A DNA stretch of 64,000 nt from Oscillospiraceae bacterium (GCA_017828975.1 JAGAJN010000018.1:103465-167464), one strand, 5' to 3'. Counted from the first letter of the stretch, positions 24,138 through 32,687 are shown. Translations and numbers: made by a program. Notes: generated from the letters alone by a model not told the origin.

Positions 24138-24689
24138 TTATTTTGTGGGGTCGATATAGGAGGCGTAGCCTTTAAGGTAAACCCCGCCCGAAATAATGGT
24201 AAGCACCGCAGATACCCATATCAGGACTGCGGACACTATCTCTCTGTAAGCCCAGCCTATGGCAAATTCCGCCATAACGAGAATTGCAATAATAGCGACC
24301 ATTGTGAATGCGGTTTTCAGCTTTCCCCATATTCCCGCTGCAACCACAACGCCCTCGCCTGCCGTTACCAGACGAAGTCCCGATACCATAAATTCTCTTG
24401 CCAGAATGATTATCACAGGCACCGAGCCCGCAAACCCCAGCTCAACAAATCCCACAAGCGCAGCCATAACAAGCACCTTGTCCGCAAGCGGGTCAAGAAA
24501 TTTTCCGAAATTCGTTATAAGATTCTGGCTGCGGGCAATGTGTCCGTCCAGAGCGTCGGTAATTGACGCCAGCGCAAATACCACAAGCGCCAGCAAAAAT
24601 CTGTGCGGAATGGACGGTATCAGCAGAAATACCAGAAATACGGGCACGAGAAAAACTCGCAGCAGGGTCAGTTTATTGGGCAGGTTCAT
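24138..24689 (-). CDS. pgsA: CDP-diacylglycerol-glycerol-3-phosphate 3-phosphatidyltransferase
   Basis: PgsA makes phosphatidylglycerol phosphate. The 183-residue membrane protein has the CDP-alcohol phosphotransferase signature D-x2-D-G-x2-A-R-x8-G-x3-D-x3-D, seen as DALDGHIARS...GKFLDPLADK near residues 53-77. The ATG at 24689 follows GGAG by nine bases. A TTG five codons upstream is a weaker choice. The start lies inside the 3' end of rimO, a common rimO-pgsA arrangement in Firmicutes, so the two are coupled. Confidence 0.9.
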   Translation of the reverse strand: MNLPNKLTLLRVFLVPVFLVFLLIPSIPHRFLLALVVFALASITDALDGHIARSQNLITNFGKFLDPLADKVLVMAALVGFVELGFAGSVPVIIILAREFMVSGLRLVTAGEGVVVAAGIWGKLKTAFTMVAIIAILVMAEFAIGWAYREIVSAVLIWVSAVLTIISGGVYLKGYASYIDPTK

Positions 24690-26016
24690 CTGTTCTCTCT
24701 CCAATCAGATCGTAGTCAAGAATATCATCAATGCGAACGTTTACAAATTTTCCCATAACCAGCTTCATATCGGGGGACTTGAAGAATATCTTTCCGTCAA
24801 TATCGGGAGCGTCCATTGCGCTTCTGCCGAAATAGCAGTCGCCGTAACGGTCGTATCCCTCGGTAACAACTTCGATAACCTTGCCCCGAAGCTCAATGTT
24901 CTTCCTGTCAACAACACGCATCTGCTCTTCCATAATAATGTCCGCACGGTGCTGCTTAACGTCGTCATCAAGCTGACCGTCAAAGGACGCAGCGGGCGTA
25001 TTTTCCTCCGCAGAATAGGGGAAGCAGCCCAGCCTGTCAAACTTAACGTCACGTACAAACTCAGCCATTTCGGTGAACTGCTCCTCGGTTTCACCGGGGA
25101 AGCCTGTTATCAGCGTAGTTCTCAGGATAATTCCGGGAACCGATTCACGGATATGCTCCATCAGCTTTCTGAGAGAGGCGTTGTCGCCCTTTCGGTTCAT
25201 ACGCTTTAATACCTCACCGTTGCAGTGCTGAATGGGAATGTCCAGATACTTAACGATCTTCTTCTCCTCGGCAATGACCTTGAGAAGGTCGTCGGTGATG
25301 CGCTCGGGATAGCAGTAAAGCACTCTTATCCACTTTAATTCGTCAATTTCGCAAAGCTTTTTCAGCAGCTCGGGAAGTGCAAGTCTGCCGTAAAGGTCCT
25401 CGCCGTAGCGTGTGGAATCCTGCGCAATAACGATAAGCTCACGAACTCCGCTTTCGGCTAATTCCCTTGCCTCCGCAATAACGTCCTCCATGGGAACGCT
25501 TCTGAACTTGCCCCTTATCTGAGGGATAGCACAGTATGTACAGCAGTTTGAGCAGCCCTCTGCGATTTTCAGATATGCAAAAAACGGCAGCGTGGTCTGA
25601 ACTCGTCCGCCTGTGATGGACAGCTTTTCCTTGTTGTCAAAACGGACAACAGTTTCGCCCTTTTCTATCTCGTCGAGGATAGCAACAATATCGTCATTGC
25701 AGCCGATACCGATAACGCCGTCCGCTTCGGGAATTTCCGTCTTTATTTCCTCCTTGTAACGCTCTGCAAGGCAGCCTGTGATGATAAGCTTCTTTATTCT
25801 TCCCTCGGTTTTCAGGGTGGCAAATTCGAGGATAGTTTCGATAGCTTCCTCCTTTGCCGACTGAATGAAACCGCAGGTGTTGATGATAGCAACGTCTGCA
25901 AGGGCAGCGTCACCTATCAGCCTGTGACCTGCCTGCTGTATTTTGTAAAGCATTCTCTCCCCATCAATCTGATTTTTTGAACAGCCGAGAGAAACCATTC
26001 CAACGCTAAGCGACAT
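24673..26016 (-). CDS. rimO: Ribosomal protein uS12 methylthiotransferase
   Basis: RimO is a radical-SAM enzyme that adds a methylthio group to an aspartate of S12. The 447-residue protein starts MSLSVGMVSLGCSKN with the first cluster-binding cysteine at about 12. It has a UPF0004 N-terminal domain, the radical-SAM triad CSNCCTYC (about residues 147-154) and a C-terminal TRAM domain. The start at 26016 is supported by GGAG and by the conserved N-terminus; an upstream in-frame extension is not used. MiaB is a paralogue, but the GCSKN sequence and length fit RimO. Confidence 0.92.
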   Translation of the reverse strand: MSLSVGMVSLGCSKNQIDGERMLYKIQQAGHRLIGDAALADVAIINTCGFIQSAKEEAIETILEFATLKTEGRIKKLIITGCLAERYKEEIKTEIPEADGVIGIGCNDDIVAILDEIEKGETVVRFDNKEKLSITGGRVQTTLPFFAYLKIAEGCSNCCTYCAIPQIRGKFRSVPMEDVIAEARELAESGVRELIVIAQDSTRYGEDLYGRLALPELLKKLCEIDELKWIRVLYCYPERITDDLLKVIAEEKKIVKYLDIPIQHCNGEVLKRMNRKGDNASLRKLMEHIRESVPGIILRTTLITGFPGETEEQFTEMAEFVRDVKFDRLGCFPYSAEENTPAASFDGQLDDDVKQHRADIIMEEQMRVVDRKNIELRGKVIEVVTEGYDRYGDCYFGRSAMDAPDIDGKIFFKSPDMKLVMGKFVNVRIDDILDYDLIGERTDEPAQ

Positions 26017-26052
26017 TTTTAAATCTCCAATCATATAAATAATTATTAATAT

Positions 26053-26081
26053 ATTATACCATATAAATCGGCTTTTGTAAA
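26053..26081 (-). promoter_or_regulatory. Promoter for rimO-pgsA
   Basis: On the minus strand TTTACA (26076-26081) and TATAAT (26053-26058), 17-base spacer. Confidence 0.75.
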
Positions 26082-26144
26082 GCAAAAAATCGCAAATTAC
26101 ACCAATTTATCACACGAAATCCTCTGTATCGTCACAGACTTGTG

Positions 26145-26173
26145 TTGACATATTTCACAAACAGCGTTATACT
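26145..26173 (+). promoter_or_regulatory. Promoter for TSUP permease gene
   Basis: TTGACA (26145-26150) and TATACT (26168-26173), 17-base spacer, about 50 bases before the ATG. Confidence 0.75.
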
Positions 26174-26224
26174 TATAATATTGCTCCAATATCGGAAATA
26201 CCAACAGCTGAAAGGACCAAAGAA

Positions 26225-26992
26225 ATGTACGAATTTATCATATGCTTTATTGCAGGAATAGGCGCAGGGCTTGGCACGGGCTTTGCGGGAATGAGTGCAG
26301 CCGCCGTTATCTCCCCCATGCTTATAACCTTCCTGGGAATGCCCGCCTATGACGCCGTGGGAATTGCCCTTGCAAGCGACGTTCTGGCAAGTGCAGTCAG
26401 CGCATACACCTACGGCAAAAACAAGAATCTTGACATCAAAAACGGCATTACAATGATGATAGCCGTGCTTTGCTTCACAATGGTTGGCAGCTGGGCGGCA
26501 AGCCTTGTCCCCAATTCGACTATGGGGACATTTTCCATGTATATGACCCTTCTTTTGGGCATAAAATTCATCGTCAAGCCCGTAATGACCACCAAGGAGA
26601 AGATGGAAAGCGTGGAGCCGAAAAAGCGGCTGATACAGTCAATTATCTGCGGAATGATGATAGGCTTTATATGCGGATTTGTGGGCGCAGGCGGCGGAAT
26701 GATGATGCTGCTGATACTCACAAGCGTCCTTGGCTACGAGCTGAAAACCGCTGTCGGGACAAGCGTATTCATTATGGCATTTACCGCTCTGACAGGTGCG
26801 CTGAGCCACTTTGCAATTTCGGGTGCGCCCGACATCTCCTGTCTGATATTCTGCATTCTGTCAACGCTTCTCTGGGCGAGAATTGCAGCGAAATTTGCAA
26901 ACAAGGCAAGTCCCAAGACCCTTAACCGAGCCACGGGCGTTGTGCTGACGGCACTCGGTCTTGGCATTATTATCGTAAATCATCTGAAATGA
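26225..26992 (+). CDS. TSUP (TauE/SafE) family membrane permease
   Basis: The 255-residue protein has seven or eight membrane helices in two related halves, each starting with a Gly-rich motif: GIGAGLGTGFAGMSAA near residue 11 and GFICGFVGAGGGMMM near residue 146. This is the TauE/SafE family pattern. Members export or import sulfite, sulfonates or other small organic anions; substrate cannot be assigned. It is monocistronic with its own promoter and terminator. Confidence 0.85.
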   Translation: MYEFIICFIAGIGAGLGTGFAGMSAAAVISPMLITFLGMPAYDAVGIALASDVLASAVSAYTYGKNKNLDIKNGITMMIAVLCFTMVGSWAASLVPNSTMGTFSMYMTLLLGIKFIVKPVMTTKEKMESVEPKKRLIQSIICGMMIGFICGFVGAGGGMMMLLILTSVLGYELKTAVGTSVFIMAFTALTGALSHFAISGAPDISCLIFCILSTLLWARIAAKFANKASPKTLNRATGVVLTALGLGIIIVNHLK

Positions 26993-27009
26993 ACTATTGC
27001 AAAAGGCAA

Positions 27010-27051
27010 ACCGCCGCCCCGAAAGGAAAATCGGGACGGCGGTCATTTTTT
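27010..27051 (+). terminator. Intrinsic terminator after TSUP gene
   Basis: ACCGCCGCCCCGA pairs with TCGGGACGGCGGT (one internal mismatch) and is followed by TTTTTT. Confidence 0.85.
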
Positions 27052-27068
27052 GCCTAAAAAGCTAATGC

Positions 27069-27230
27069 TTAGCCCTTCTTAACGAAAGACTTGCAGTCAA
27101 CACACTCGCAAACGGTGGGGTGAGGCTCGTGTGTGCCGATGCTTACGGTATCGAGAGTGCAGTAGTTTTCCGACTCGTAGTTATACTTGCAGGACTTAAC
27201 ATCGCACTTGATAGAGGGATTCTTGGTCAT
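27069..27230 (-). CDS. DUF1540 small cysteine-rich protein
   Basis: A 53-codon ORF on the minus strand starts at ATG 27230 (CGGAGATG nine bases upstream) and encodes a protein with cysteines in the DUF1540 pattern: IKCDVKSCKYN, NYCTLDTVSIG, and CECVDCKSF. The six cysteines and GTHE histidine suggest metal binding. DUF1540 proteins are common in Clostridia, often in sporulating species, with no established function. It lies between the TSUP terminator and purB. Confidence 0.8.
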   Translation of the reverse strand: MTKNPSIKCDVKSCKYNYESENYCTLDTVSIGTHEPHPTVCECVDCKSFVKKG

Positions 27231-27299
27231 TGAAAATCATCTCCGAATATAAATTATTCCACGATTGGAACGATAGTATTATATCCGAAGCCGACTGAA

Positions 27300-28730
27300 T
27301 TATACGGACAGCTCAGCGGTTTCGTCGAGAATGTCCTTGTTCTTCTCCAGAACGGGCTTTACGCAGGAGTTGATGAACTCGGTCACCTGCTCCTCGCTTC
27401 TTCCTGTGAAGCTCTCGGGCTTCAGAATAGCCTCCATTTCCTCAACGGAGATCTTGAAATCTTCATCTTTAAGTATTCTGTCTATCAAATCGTTCTCCAA
27501 CCCTTCTTCTTTGACTTTTTTGCCTGCTTCAATGGAATATTTTCTGATCTTCTCGTGAAGCTCCTGTCTGTCGCCGCCCTTCATTACAGCGGACATCATA
27601 ATGTTCTCGGACGCCATAAAGGGCAGTTCACGCATTACTCTCTGACGGATAACCTTGGGATATACCACCAGATCGGAGGTAACGTTCAGCAGGATATTCA
27701 GTATAGAATCCGCCGCAAGGAAGCCCTCTGCAACGGAAATTCTCTTGTTTGCGGAATCGTCCAGAGTTCTCTCAAACCACTGTGTTCCTGCGGTGAATGC
27801 GGGGTTCAGGGTGTCTATCATCAAGTATCTTGCCAGAGCGGTGATCCTCTCGCATCTCATAGGATTTCTCTTATAAGGCATTGCGGAGGAGCCTATCTGA
27901 TTCTTCTCAAAGGGTTCTTCCATTTCCTTGAAATTCTGCAAAATTCTCAGGTCGTTTGCGAATTTCATTGCCGACTGAGCAAAGCCGCCCAGAGTTGCAA
28001 CTATCTGCGAATCTATCTTTCTGGAATAGGTCTGACCGGAAACGGGAACAACATCATCAAAGCCCATTTCCTCGGCGATCATCTTTTCAAGCTGTTTTAC
28101 CTTTTCGCTGTCCCCGTGGAAAAGCTCCATAAAGGAAGCCTGTGTGCCCGTGGTGCCCTTTGAACCCAGAAGCTTGAGATTTGCGATACGGTACTCGATC
28201 TCGTCAAGGTCCATCAGCAGTTCGTTTATCCAGAGAGTTGCTCTCTTGCCAACGGTGGTAAGCTGTGCGGGCTGCAAATGTGTGTACGCAAGACAGGGCA
28301 TTGCCTTGTACTTGTCCGCAAACTTTGAAAGCTGCTCGATAACGTTGATAAGCTTTCTGCGGACTACCTGCAAAGCGTCCCTCATAATGATAATATCGGT
28401 GTTGTCGCCAACGTAACAGGAGGTCGCACCCAGATGGATAATACCCTTCGCCTTGGGACAAACCTTTCCGTAAGCGTAAACGTGAGCCATAACGTCGTGG
28501 CGGACCTGCTTTTCACGTTCTGCGGCAACGGCATAGTCGATGTTTTCGATGTTTGCCTCCAGTTCGTCCACCTGCTCCTGAGTAACGGGCAGACCAAGCT
28601 TCATTTCAGCCCTTGCCAGAGCCACCCAAAGCCTTCTCCAAGTGGTGAATTTTTTGTCTGCGGAAAAAATATACTGCATCTCCTTACTTGCGTATCGGGT
28701 GCAAAATGGGGATTCATAGCTATCAGTCAT
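27300..28730 (-). CDS. purB: Adenylosuccinate lyase
   Basis: PurB catalyses two fumarate-releasing steps of purine synthesis (SAICAR to AICAR, adenylosuccinate to AMP). The 476-residue protein has the superfamily signature GSSAMPYKRNPMRCERI near residue 292, the catalytic histidine region HLGATSCYVGD near residue 97, and TGTQASF near residue 190. The start at ATG 28730 follows AAGGAGAATC; an in-frame extension of 34 codons lies in the promoter. No other purine genes adjoin it. Confidence 0.93.
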   Translation of the reverse strand: MTDSYESPFCTRYASKEMQYIFSADKKFTTWRRLWVALARAEMKLGLPVTQEQVDELEANIENIDYAVAAEREKQVRHDVMAHVYAYGKVCPKAKGIIHLGATSCYVGDNTDIIIMRDALQVVRRKLINVIEQLSKFADKYKAMPCLAYTHLQPAQLTTVGKRATLWINELLMDLDEIEYRIANLKLLGSKGTTGTQASFMELFHGDSEKVKQLEKMIAEEMGFDDVVPVSGQTYSRKIDSQIVATLGGFAQSAMKFANDLRILQNFKEMEEPFEKNQIGSSAMPYKRNPMRCERITALARYLMIDTLNPAFTAGTQWFERTLDDSANKRISVAEGFLAADSILNILLNVTSDLVVYPKVIRQRVMRELPFMASENIMMSAVMKGGDRQELHEKIRKYSIEAGKKVKEEGLENDLIDRILKDEDFKISVEEMEAILKPESFTGRSEEQVTEFINSCVKPVLEKNKDILDETAELSV

Positions 28731-28770
28731 TGTGATTCTCCTTACATTAAGATATGTATTCATATTACAT

Positions 28771-28799
28771 ATTATAACACATATCAACGGGTTTTGCAA
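28771..28799 (-). promoter_or_regulatory. Promoter for purB
   Basis: On the minus strand TTGCAA (28794-28799) and TATAAT (28771-28776), 17-base spacer. No purine riboswitch or PurR box was recognised between it and the gene. Confidence 0.75.
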
Positions 28800-28898
28800 G
28801 GATAATTTTTGAATTTGCAATATGTTGTGCAAAACAAATTCACGCCGAACTATTACACGACATTCCGAAAAATATTTTTGTCAATATGTAAAATATAC

Positions 28899-28927
28899 TT
28901 GACAAAATGTAATCTATGTGATATAAT
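28899..28927 (+). promoter_or_regulatory. Promoter for XRE-membrane protein operon
   Basis: TTGACA (28899-28904) and TATAAT (28922-28927), 17-base spacer. Confidence 0.85.
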
Positions 28928-28952
28928 GCAAATATAGGAACAATCAATGACC

Positions 28953-28983
28953 GATATTCTCCCGCCTTCGGCGGGAGAATATC
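28953..28983 (+). promoter_or_regulatory. Perfect UUCG-type hairpin in the XRE gene leader
   Basis: GATATTCTCCCGCC (28953-28966) pairs perfectly with GGCGGGAGAATATC (28970-28983). The closing C-TTCG-G is an exceptionally stable tetraloop (the loop bases overlap the innermost pair). No T-run follows, so it is probably not a terminator. It lies about 20 bases after the predicted transcript start and 27 bases before AGGAGG. Confidence 0.7.
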
Positions 28984-29019
28984 GAACCGAACACATCAGT
29001 CCTCACAGGAGGTGCCATA

Positions 29020-29226
29020 TTGGGGAAAAATCTTAAACTGAAAGCCGCACGGGCTGCGCTGGATATGTCACAGCAGAAGCTTGCCGAGGCTGTGTCCGTT
29101 TCAAGGCAGACCATCAACGCCATCGAAAACGGCGACTATAACCCCACCGTAAACCTTTGCATCGCGATATGCAAAGCGCTTGGGAAAACCCTTGATGAAC
29201 TTTTTTGGGAAGATGAAACAATGTAA
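29020..29226 (+). CDS. XRE-family transcriptional regulator
   Basis: The 68-residue protein is a single Cro/C1-type helix-turn-helix: LKAARAALDMSQQKLAEAV (recognition helix SRQTINAIENGDYNPT near residues 28-43) and LDELFW at the end. It starts with TTG at 29020 behind a strong AGGAGG; no nearer ATG exists, so the rare start may limit expression. Such small regulators commonly precede genes for small membrane proteins. It is probably autoregulatory, and the leader hairpin may take part. Confidence 0.88.
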   Translation: MGKNLKLKAARAALDMSQQKLAEAVSVSRQTINAIENGDYNPTVNLCIAICKALGKTLDELFWEDETM

Positions 29227-29244
29227 GAAAAGGAGAAATGACAT

Positions 29245-29697
29245 ATGAAAAAGGATTATCTTGACAAGGATTTTGACGAAAGACAAATAGCTGAAAGAGG
29301 ACGGGCATTCCGAAATGCGTATCTAACCATGGCAGCGGCAATGACGGTTATGTTTTGTATAAACGATGTGATGGAAATATACTTTTTTGACAGCTCGGCA
29401 TTTTATATGATGCCTACGGTGCTGTCCCTGGCGGTGTTTATGTGTACCGCCGTGCGCAAGGACGCCTTTGAGGGATTCAGCGGCATTAGCAACGCCGTCC
29501 CCGCAATTTTCGGTGTCCTCGGACTGTTCCTCACAGTCAGCAGCATTATTGAAATTGTAAGAGATAGAGTGATTTTTGATATAAACGGTCATCTGGACGA
29601 CTGCTTCAATCACCTGTTCTGCGGGCTGTGTTATTTGGTTGTCGGAATAATATACATCATCAAGAAAATTTCGGATAAAAAGGCTGAAAATATATAA
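29245..29697 (+). CDS. Small integral membrane protein, XRE operon
   Basis: The 150-residue protein begins with a charged segment (KKDYLDKDFDERQIAERGRA) and has about four membrane helices between residues 28 and 140. Its DERQ...RGRAFRNAY start resembles DUF2178/DUF6442-type proteins found next to XRE regulators in Firmicutes. The function is not known. The gap to the regulator is 18 bases with AAAGGAGAAATG, and the next membrane gene follows in 13 bases. Confidence 0.75.
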   Translation: MKKDYLDKDFDERQIAERGRAFRNAYLTMAAAMTVMFCINDVMEIYFFDSSAFYMMPTVLSLAVFMCTAVRKDAFEGFSGISNAVPAIFGVLGLFLTVSSIIEIVRDRVIFDINGHLDDCFNHLFCGLCYLVVGIIYIIKKISDKKAENI

Positions 29698-29710
29698 GGA
29701 GCGGTAACAT

Positions 29711-30130
29711 ATGAAAAAATATCTCGACGGCAAAGACGAACGTGAAAAAGCAGTCATTCTTAAAGGCACATATTACGGCTTTTGGATAATTGTAATTCTC
29801 GCTTTGATAAGCATTCCGCTATATGTTTTGGGAGATTTTAAACCGTCTGTTAAGGCGATAAGCGAAAGCCCCATGCTGCCCTTGCTTTACATATTTGCAG
29901 GACTTTCATTTGCAAATATCTACTGCATTACAAAAAAGGCGTTCCGCCAAAATGAACTGTTATCATACACTGTGATTTTCTGCGTATCTGCAATAACCAC
30001 AGGTTCTTCAGTAGACATTACAGGTGATTTTGATTCAATATCACTGCTGATGATTGCCGCCGCTCTGGCTATTCAGGGAATTATGGCATGTGTTACAATC
30101 ATTAAGATGAAAGCAGAAGAGAAACAATAA
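29711..30130 (+). CDS. Second small membrane protein, XRE operon
   Basis: The 139-residue protein shares the KKYLDGKDEREKA start with its neighbour and has four predicted membrane helices (about residues 23-41, 55-72, 84-102, 108-130). It may be a diverged paralogue of the preceding gene, and both may form one membrane complex. No function recognised. A strong terminator follows. Confidence 0.75.
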   Translation: MKKYLDGKDEREKAVILKGTYYGFWIIVILALISIPLYVLGDFKPSVKAISESPMLPLLYIFAGLSFANIYCITKKAFRQNELLSYTVIFCVSAITTGSSVDITGDFDSISLLMIAAALAIQGIMACVTIIKMKAEEKQ

Positions 30131-30144
30131 AACACATAACACCT

Positions 30145-30197
30145 AATGTCCCATAAACGATACAGAGATGATCTGTACCGTTTATGGGACATTTTCT
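30145..30197 (+). terminator. Long intrinsic terminator after XRE operon
   Basis: ATGTCCCATAAACG and the following ATACAG pair almost perfectly with CTGTA and CGTTTATGGGACAT (about 20 bp with one mismatch), followed by TTTTCTTTTT. Confidence 0.85.
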
Positions 30198-30282
30198 TTT
30201 TCTGCCTTCCCGTCCGATTATGACAATTTTTTCGGGGAACAGATGGTATTATATAGACAAACGCACAGAAAGGACTGATAAA

Positions 30283-30585
30283 ATGCAGGCAGTAATAGAA
30301 GCCGATGAAAAGGCACTCACCGTATTTTTAAGCGGAGAGATAGACCACCATTCGGCAGCGGAGATACGCTCGGACATTGACCTTGCTATCGAACGGTACA
30401 AGCCCGAACGGCTTATTCTGGATTTCGGAGAGGTGACCTTTATGGACAGCTCGGGGATAGGCCTTGTTATGGGCAGATGCAAGATAATGAAGCTGATAGA
30501 CGGTTCGGTGGAGATAGCAAATGCGTCCTCGGCGATAAAAAAGGTAATGCGCCTTTCGGGGCTGGAAATGATAGTTAAAATCTGA
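30283..30585 (+). CDS. spoIIAA: Anti-sigma F factor antagonist
   Basis: The 100-residue protein is a STAS domain: VFLSGEIDHHSAAEIR near residue 14, then DFGEVTFMDSSGIGLVMGR (about 48-66) with the phosphorylatable serine in DSSG. When dephosphorylated, SpoIIAA binds SpoIIAB and frees SigF in the forespore. The start at 30283 follows GAAAGGACTG; an in-frame upstream extension crosses the preceding terminator and is rejected. It is first in the spoIIA operon. Confidence 0.9.
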   Translation: MQAVIEADEKALTVFLSGEIDHHSAAEIRSDIDLAIERYKPERLILDFGEVTFMDSSGIGLVMGRCKIMKLIDGSVEIANASSAIKKVMRLSGLEMIVKI

Positions 30586-30602
30586 GAAATGGGAGAAAAA
30601 AG

Positions 30603-31055
30603 ATGAAGATAGTAAACGAGATAAAACTCAGTTTTCCCTCGAAAAGCTGCAATGAAGGCTTTTCACGGTCGGCGGCGGCATCGTTTGCGGCACTTGCAGA
30701 CCCGTCTGTGTCCGACATAAGCGACATAAAGACCGCCGTTTCCGAAGCGGTCACAAACTGCATCGTCCACGCATATCGAAACAAAACGGGCATTATCGAA
30801 ATGACCGCAAGGATACTGGAAAACGGACGCTTCTACATAAAAATCAAGGACTCCGGCTGCGGCATCAGCGACGTAAAAGCCGCAATGCAGCCCCTTTTCA
30901 CCACCGCCCCCGAGGAGGAACGTGCAGGTCTGGGATTTGCGGTAATGGAAAGCTTTATGGACAAGGTGACTGTCCGAAGCCGCCCCGGAAAGGGCACGAC
31001 CGTTATAATGGAAAAGCAGCTTCATACAAAGGACGGCGGCAATGAACGGCGTTAA
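30603..31055 (+). CDS. spoIIAB: Anti-sigma F factor, serine kinase
   Basis: SpoIIAB is a GHKL-fold kinase that binds SigF or phosphorylates SpoIIAA. The 150-residue protein has the N-box AVSEAVTNCIVHAY (about residues 44-57) with conserved Glu and Asn, the G1-type motif DSGCGI near residue 84, and GLGFAVMESFMD near residue 107. Length is normal. It overlaps sigF by 14 bases, the usual coupled arrangement. Confidence 0.92.
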   Translation: MKIVNEIKLSFPSKSCNEGFSRSAAASFAALADPSVSDISDIKTAVSEAVTNCIVHAYRNKTGIIEMTARILENGRFYIKIKDSGCGISDVKAAMQPLFTTAPEEERAGLGFAVMESFMDKVTVRSRPGKGTTVIMEKQLHTKDGGNERR

Positions 31056-31710
31056 AAACGACGAATTTATCGAAGCAAATCTCGGACTTGTGCGGCTTTG
31101 CGCAAACCGTTTCCGAGGAAAAGGGATAGAGTATGACGACCTTTACGGCGCAGGCTGTATAGGTCTGGTAAAGGCGGCAAAGGCGTTTGACGAAACACGG
31201 GGCGCACGGTTTTCCACATACGCCGTGCCCGTTATTCTCGGGGAGATAAAGCGGCTTTTCCGTGACGGAGGAACAGTAAAGGTAAGCCGTCCGCTGAAGG
31301 AATTGTCCCTTAAAGTCACACGGGAACGGGAAAGCTTCAGCAAATCCGCAGGGCGTGAACCGACCGTTTCCGAGCTTTCCAAAATACTTGGCGTTTCCCC
31401 CGAGGAGGTAGCCGAGGCAACGGCTGTCAGCCTTCCGCCTTTGTCCCTGACCCCCTCAGACCCCGACGACGAACGCAGCGGTCAGATAGACATTCCCGTT
31501 GACGCCCCCGATATTCTCATCACCGACCTTATCTCCCTAAGGCAGGTCATGAACCGTCTTTCCGACGAGGACAGGCAGCTTATTGTCCTCAGATATTTCC
31601 GAAAAATGACGCAGACACAGGCAGCCGAGCTTCTCGGAACAACTCAGGTGCAGATCTCCCGTCGGGAAAAGAAAATTCTCACAAGGCTTCGGGAAATGCT
31701 GCTCGGGTAA
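31042..31710 (+). CDS. sigF: Sporulation sigma factor F
   Basis: The 222-residue sigma factor has region 2 with DLYGAGCIGLVKAAKAFD (key DLYGAGCIGL) and FSTYAVPVILGEIKR near residue 57, a region 3 helix-turn-helix (PTVSELSKILGVSPEEV), and region 4 with LRYFRKMTQTQAAELLGTTQVQISRREK (key TQAAELLG and QISR). The position as third gene of spoIIAA-AB identifies it as SigF rather than SigB or SigG. SigF is the first forespore-specific sigma factor, so the organism probably has, or recently had, a sporulation programme. Confidence 0.93.
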   Translation: MNGVKNDEFIEANLGLVRLCANRFRGKGIEYDDLYGAGCIGLVKAAKAFDETRGARFSTYAVPVILGEIKRLFRDGGTVKVSRPLKELSLKVTRERESFSKSAGREPTVSELSKILGVSPEEVAEATAVSLPPLSLTPSDPDDERSGQIDIPVDAPDILITDLISLRQVMNRLSDEDRQLIVLRYFRKMTQTQAAELLGTTQVQISRREKKILTRLREMLLG

Positions 31711-31737
31711 ATTTCGCAAAATTTTATGTAAAAATTA

Positions 31738-31766
31738 TTGACAAAATACCCCTTTTGTGATAGAAT
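31738..31766 (+). promoter_or_regulatory. Promoter for AIM24-family gene
   Basis: TTGACA (31738-31743) and TAGAAT (31761-31766), 17-base spacer. Confidence 0.75.
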
Positions 31767-31830
31767 GAAATTGCTGAGTTCAGCATATTATTAACGTAAA
31801 TATATCGTATCATTTGAAAGGGGTATAATA

Positions 31831-32511
31831 ATGAAGTACGAAATCAACGGCACTCCGCTCCCCGCACTTACCGTTTACCTTGAAAACGGCGAAACCGTAG
31901 TCTGCGAAAACGGCGCAATGTCCTGGATGTCGCCCAACCTTGTTATGGACACCACCACAAACGGCGGTATCGGCAAGGCTTTCGGCAGAATGTTCACGGG
32001 CGAAGCAATGTTCCAGAACAGATACACCGCTCAGGGCGGCAACGGAATGATCACTATGGCTTCCAGCTTCCCCGGTTCTATCCTGCCCTTCCAGATTTCC
32101 CCCGGCAATGAGATAATCGTCCAGAAGAGAGGCTTCCTGGCTTCCGAAGTGGGCGTTACCATGTCGGTTGCATTCCAGAAGAAGATAAGCTCAGGTATTT
32201 TCGGCGGAGAAGGTTTTATTATGCAGCGTCTTTCCGGAAACGGTCTTGCTTTCGTTGAGATCGACGGTCACTGCATGGAATACACCTTAGGTCCCGGCGA
32301 ATCTATGATACTTGATAACGGCTATCTTGCAGCAATGTCCTCCACATGTACCATGGACATTCAGACCGTTAAGGGCGTAAAGAACGTTCTTCTCGGCGGT
32401 GAGGGACTGACAAACGTTGTTGTTACAGGCCCCGGCAAGATCTATCTCCAGACTATTCCTATTTATCAGGTTGCAAATTCCATTCGTCCTTACATACCCA
32501 CAAGCGGCTGA
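31831..32511 (+). CDS. AIM24 / TIGR00266 family protein
   Basis: The 226-residue protein is rich in beta strands and glycine, with NGAMSWMSPNLVMDT near residue 27, GGIGKAFGRMFTGE near residue 45 and GEGFIMQRLSGNG near residue 130. These are typical of the AIM24 family, named for a yeast mitochondrial protein but widespread in bacteria. The function in bacteria is unknown; a trimeric beta-barrel-like shell is known for some members. It has its own promoter. Confidence 0.85.
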   Translation: MKYEINGTPLPALTVYLENGETVVCENGAMSWMSPNLVMDTTTNGGIGKAFGRMFTGEAMFQNRYTAQGGNGMITMASSFPGSILPFQISPGNEIIVQKRGFLASEVGVTMSVAFQKKISSGIFGGEGFIMQRLSGNGLAFVEIDGHCMEYTLGPGESMILDNGYLAAMSSTCTMDIQTVKGVKNVLLGGEGLTNVVVTGPGKIYLQTIPIYQVANSIRPYIPTSG

Positions 32512-32582
32512 AGGGGTGAGATTGACCCATCAGATGTGACAGAGGTCGCATCAGGCATATTCGATATTTTCAACTAAAAATT

Positions 32583-32607
32583 GCCGTCCTCTTTTTTGGG
32601 ACGGTTT
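32583..32607 (+). terminator. Hairpin after AIM24 gene
   Basis: CCGTCC (32584-32589) pairs with GGACGG (32599-32604) across a T-rich loop and ends only six bases before tRNA-Gly. The following T-run is very short, so termination is uncertain; no separate tRNA promoter is seen. Confidence 0.45.
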
Positions 32608-32609
32608 AT

Positions 32610-32684
32610 GCAGATATAGTACAATGGTCAGTACATCGGCTTCCCAAGCCGAGGATGCGGGTTCGATTCCCGTTATCTGCTCCA
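32610..32684 (+). tRNA. tRNA-Gly (CCC)
   Basis: The acceptor stem GCAGATA/TATCTGC, anticodon stem TCGGC/GCCGA with loop TTCCCAA (anticodon CCC), T-arm GCGGG-TTCGATT-CCCGT and an encoded 3' CCA (32682-32684) all fit. It reads glycine GGG codons. A terminator follows. Confidence 0.95.
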
Positions 32685-32687
32685 TTA

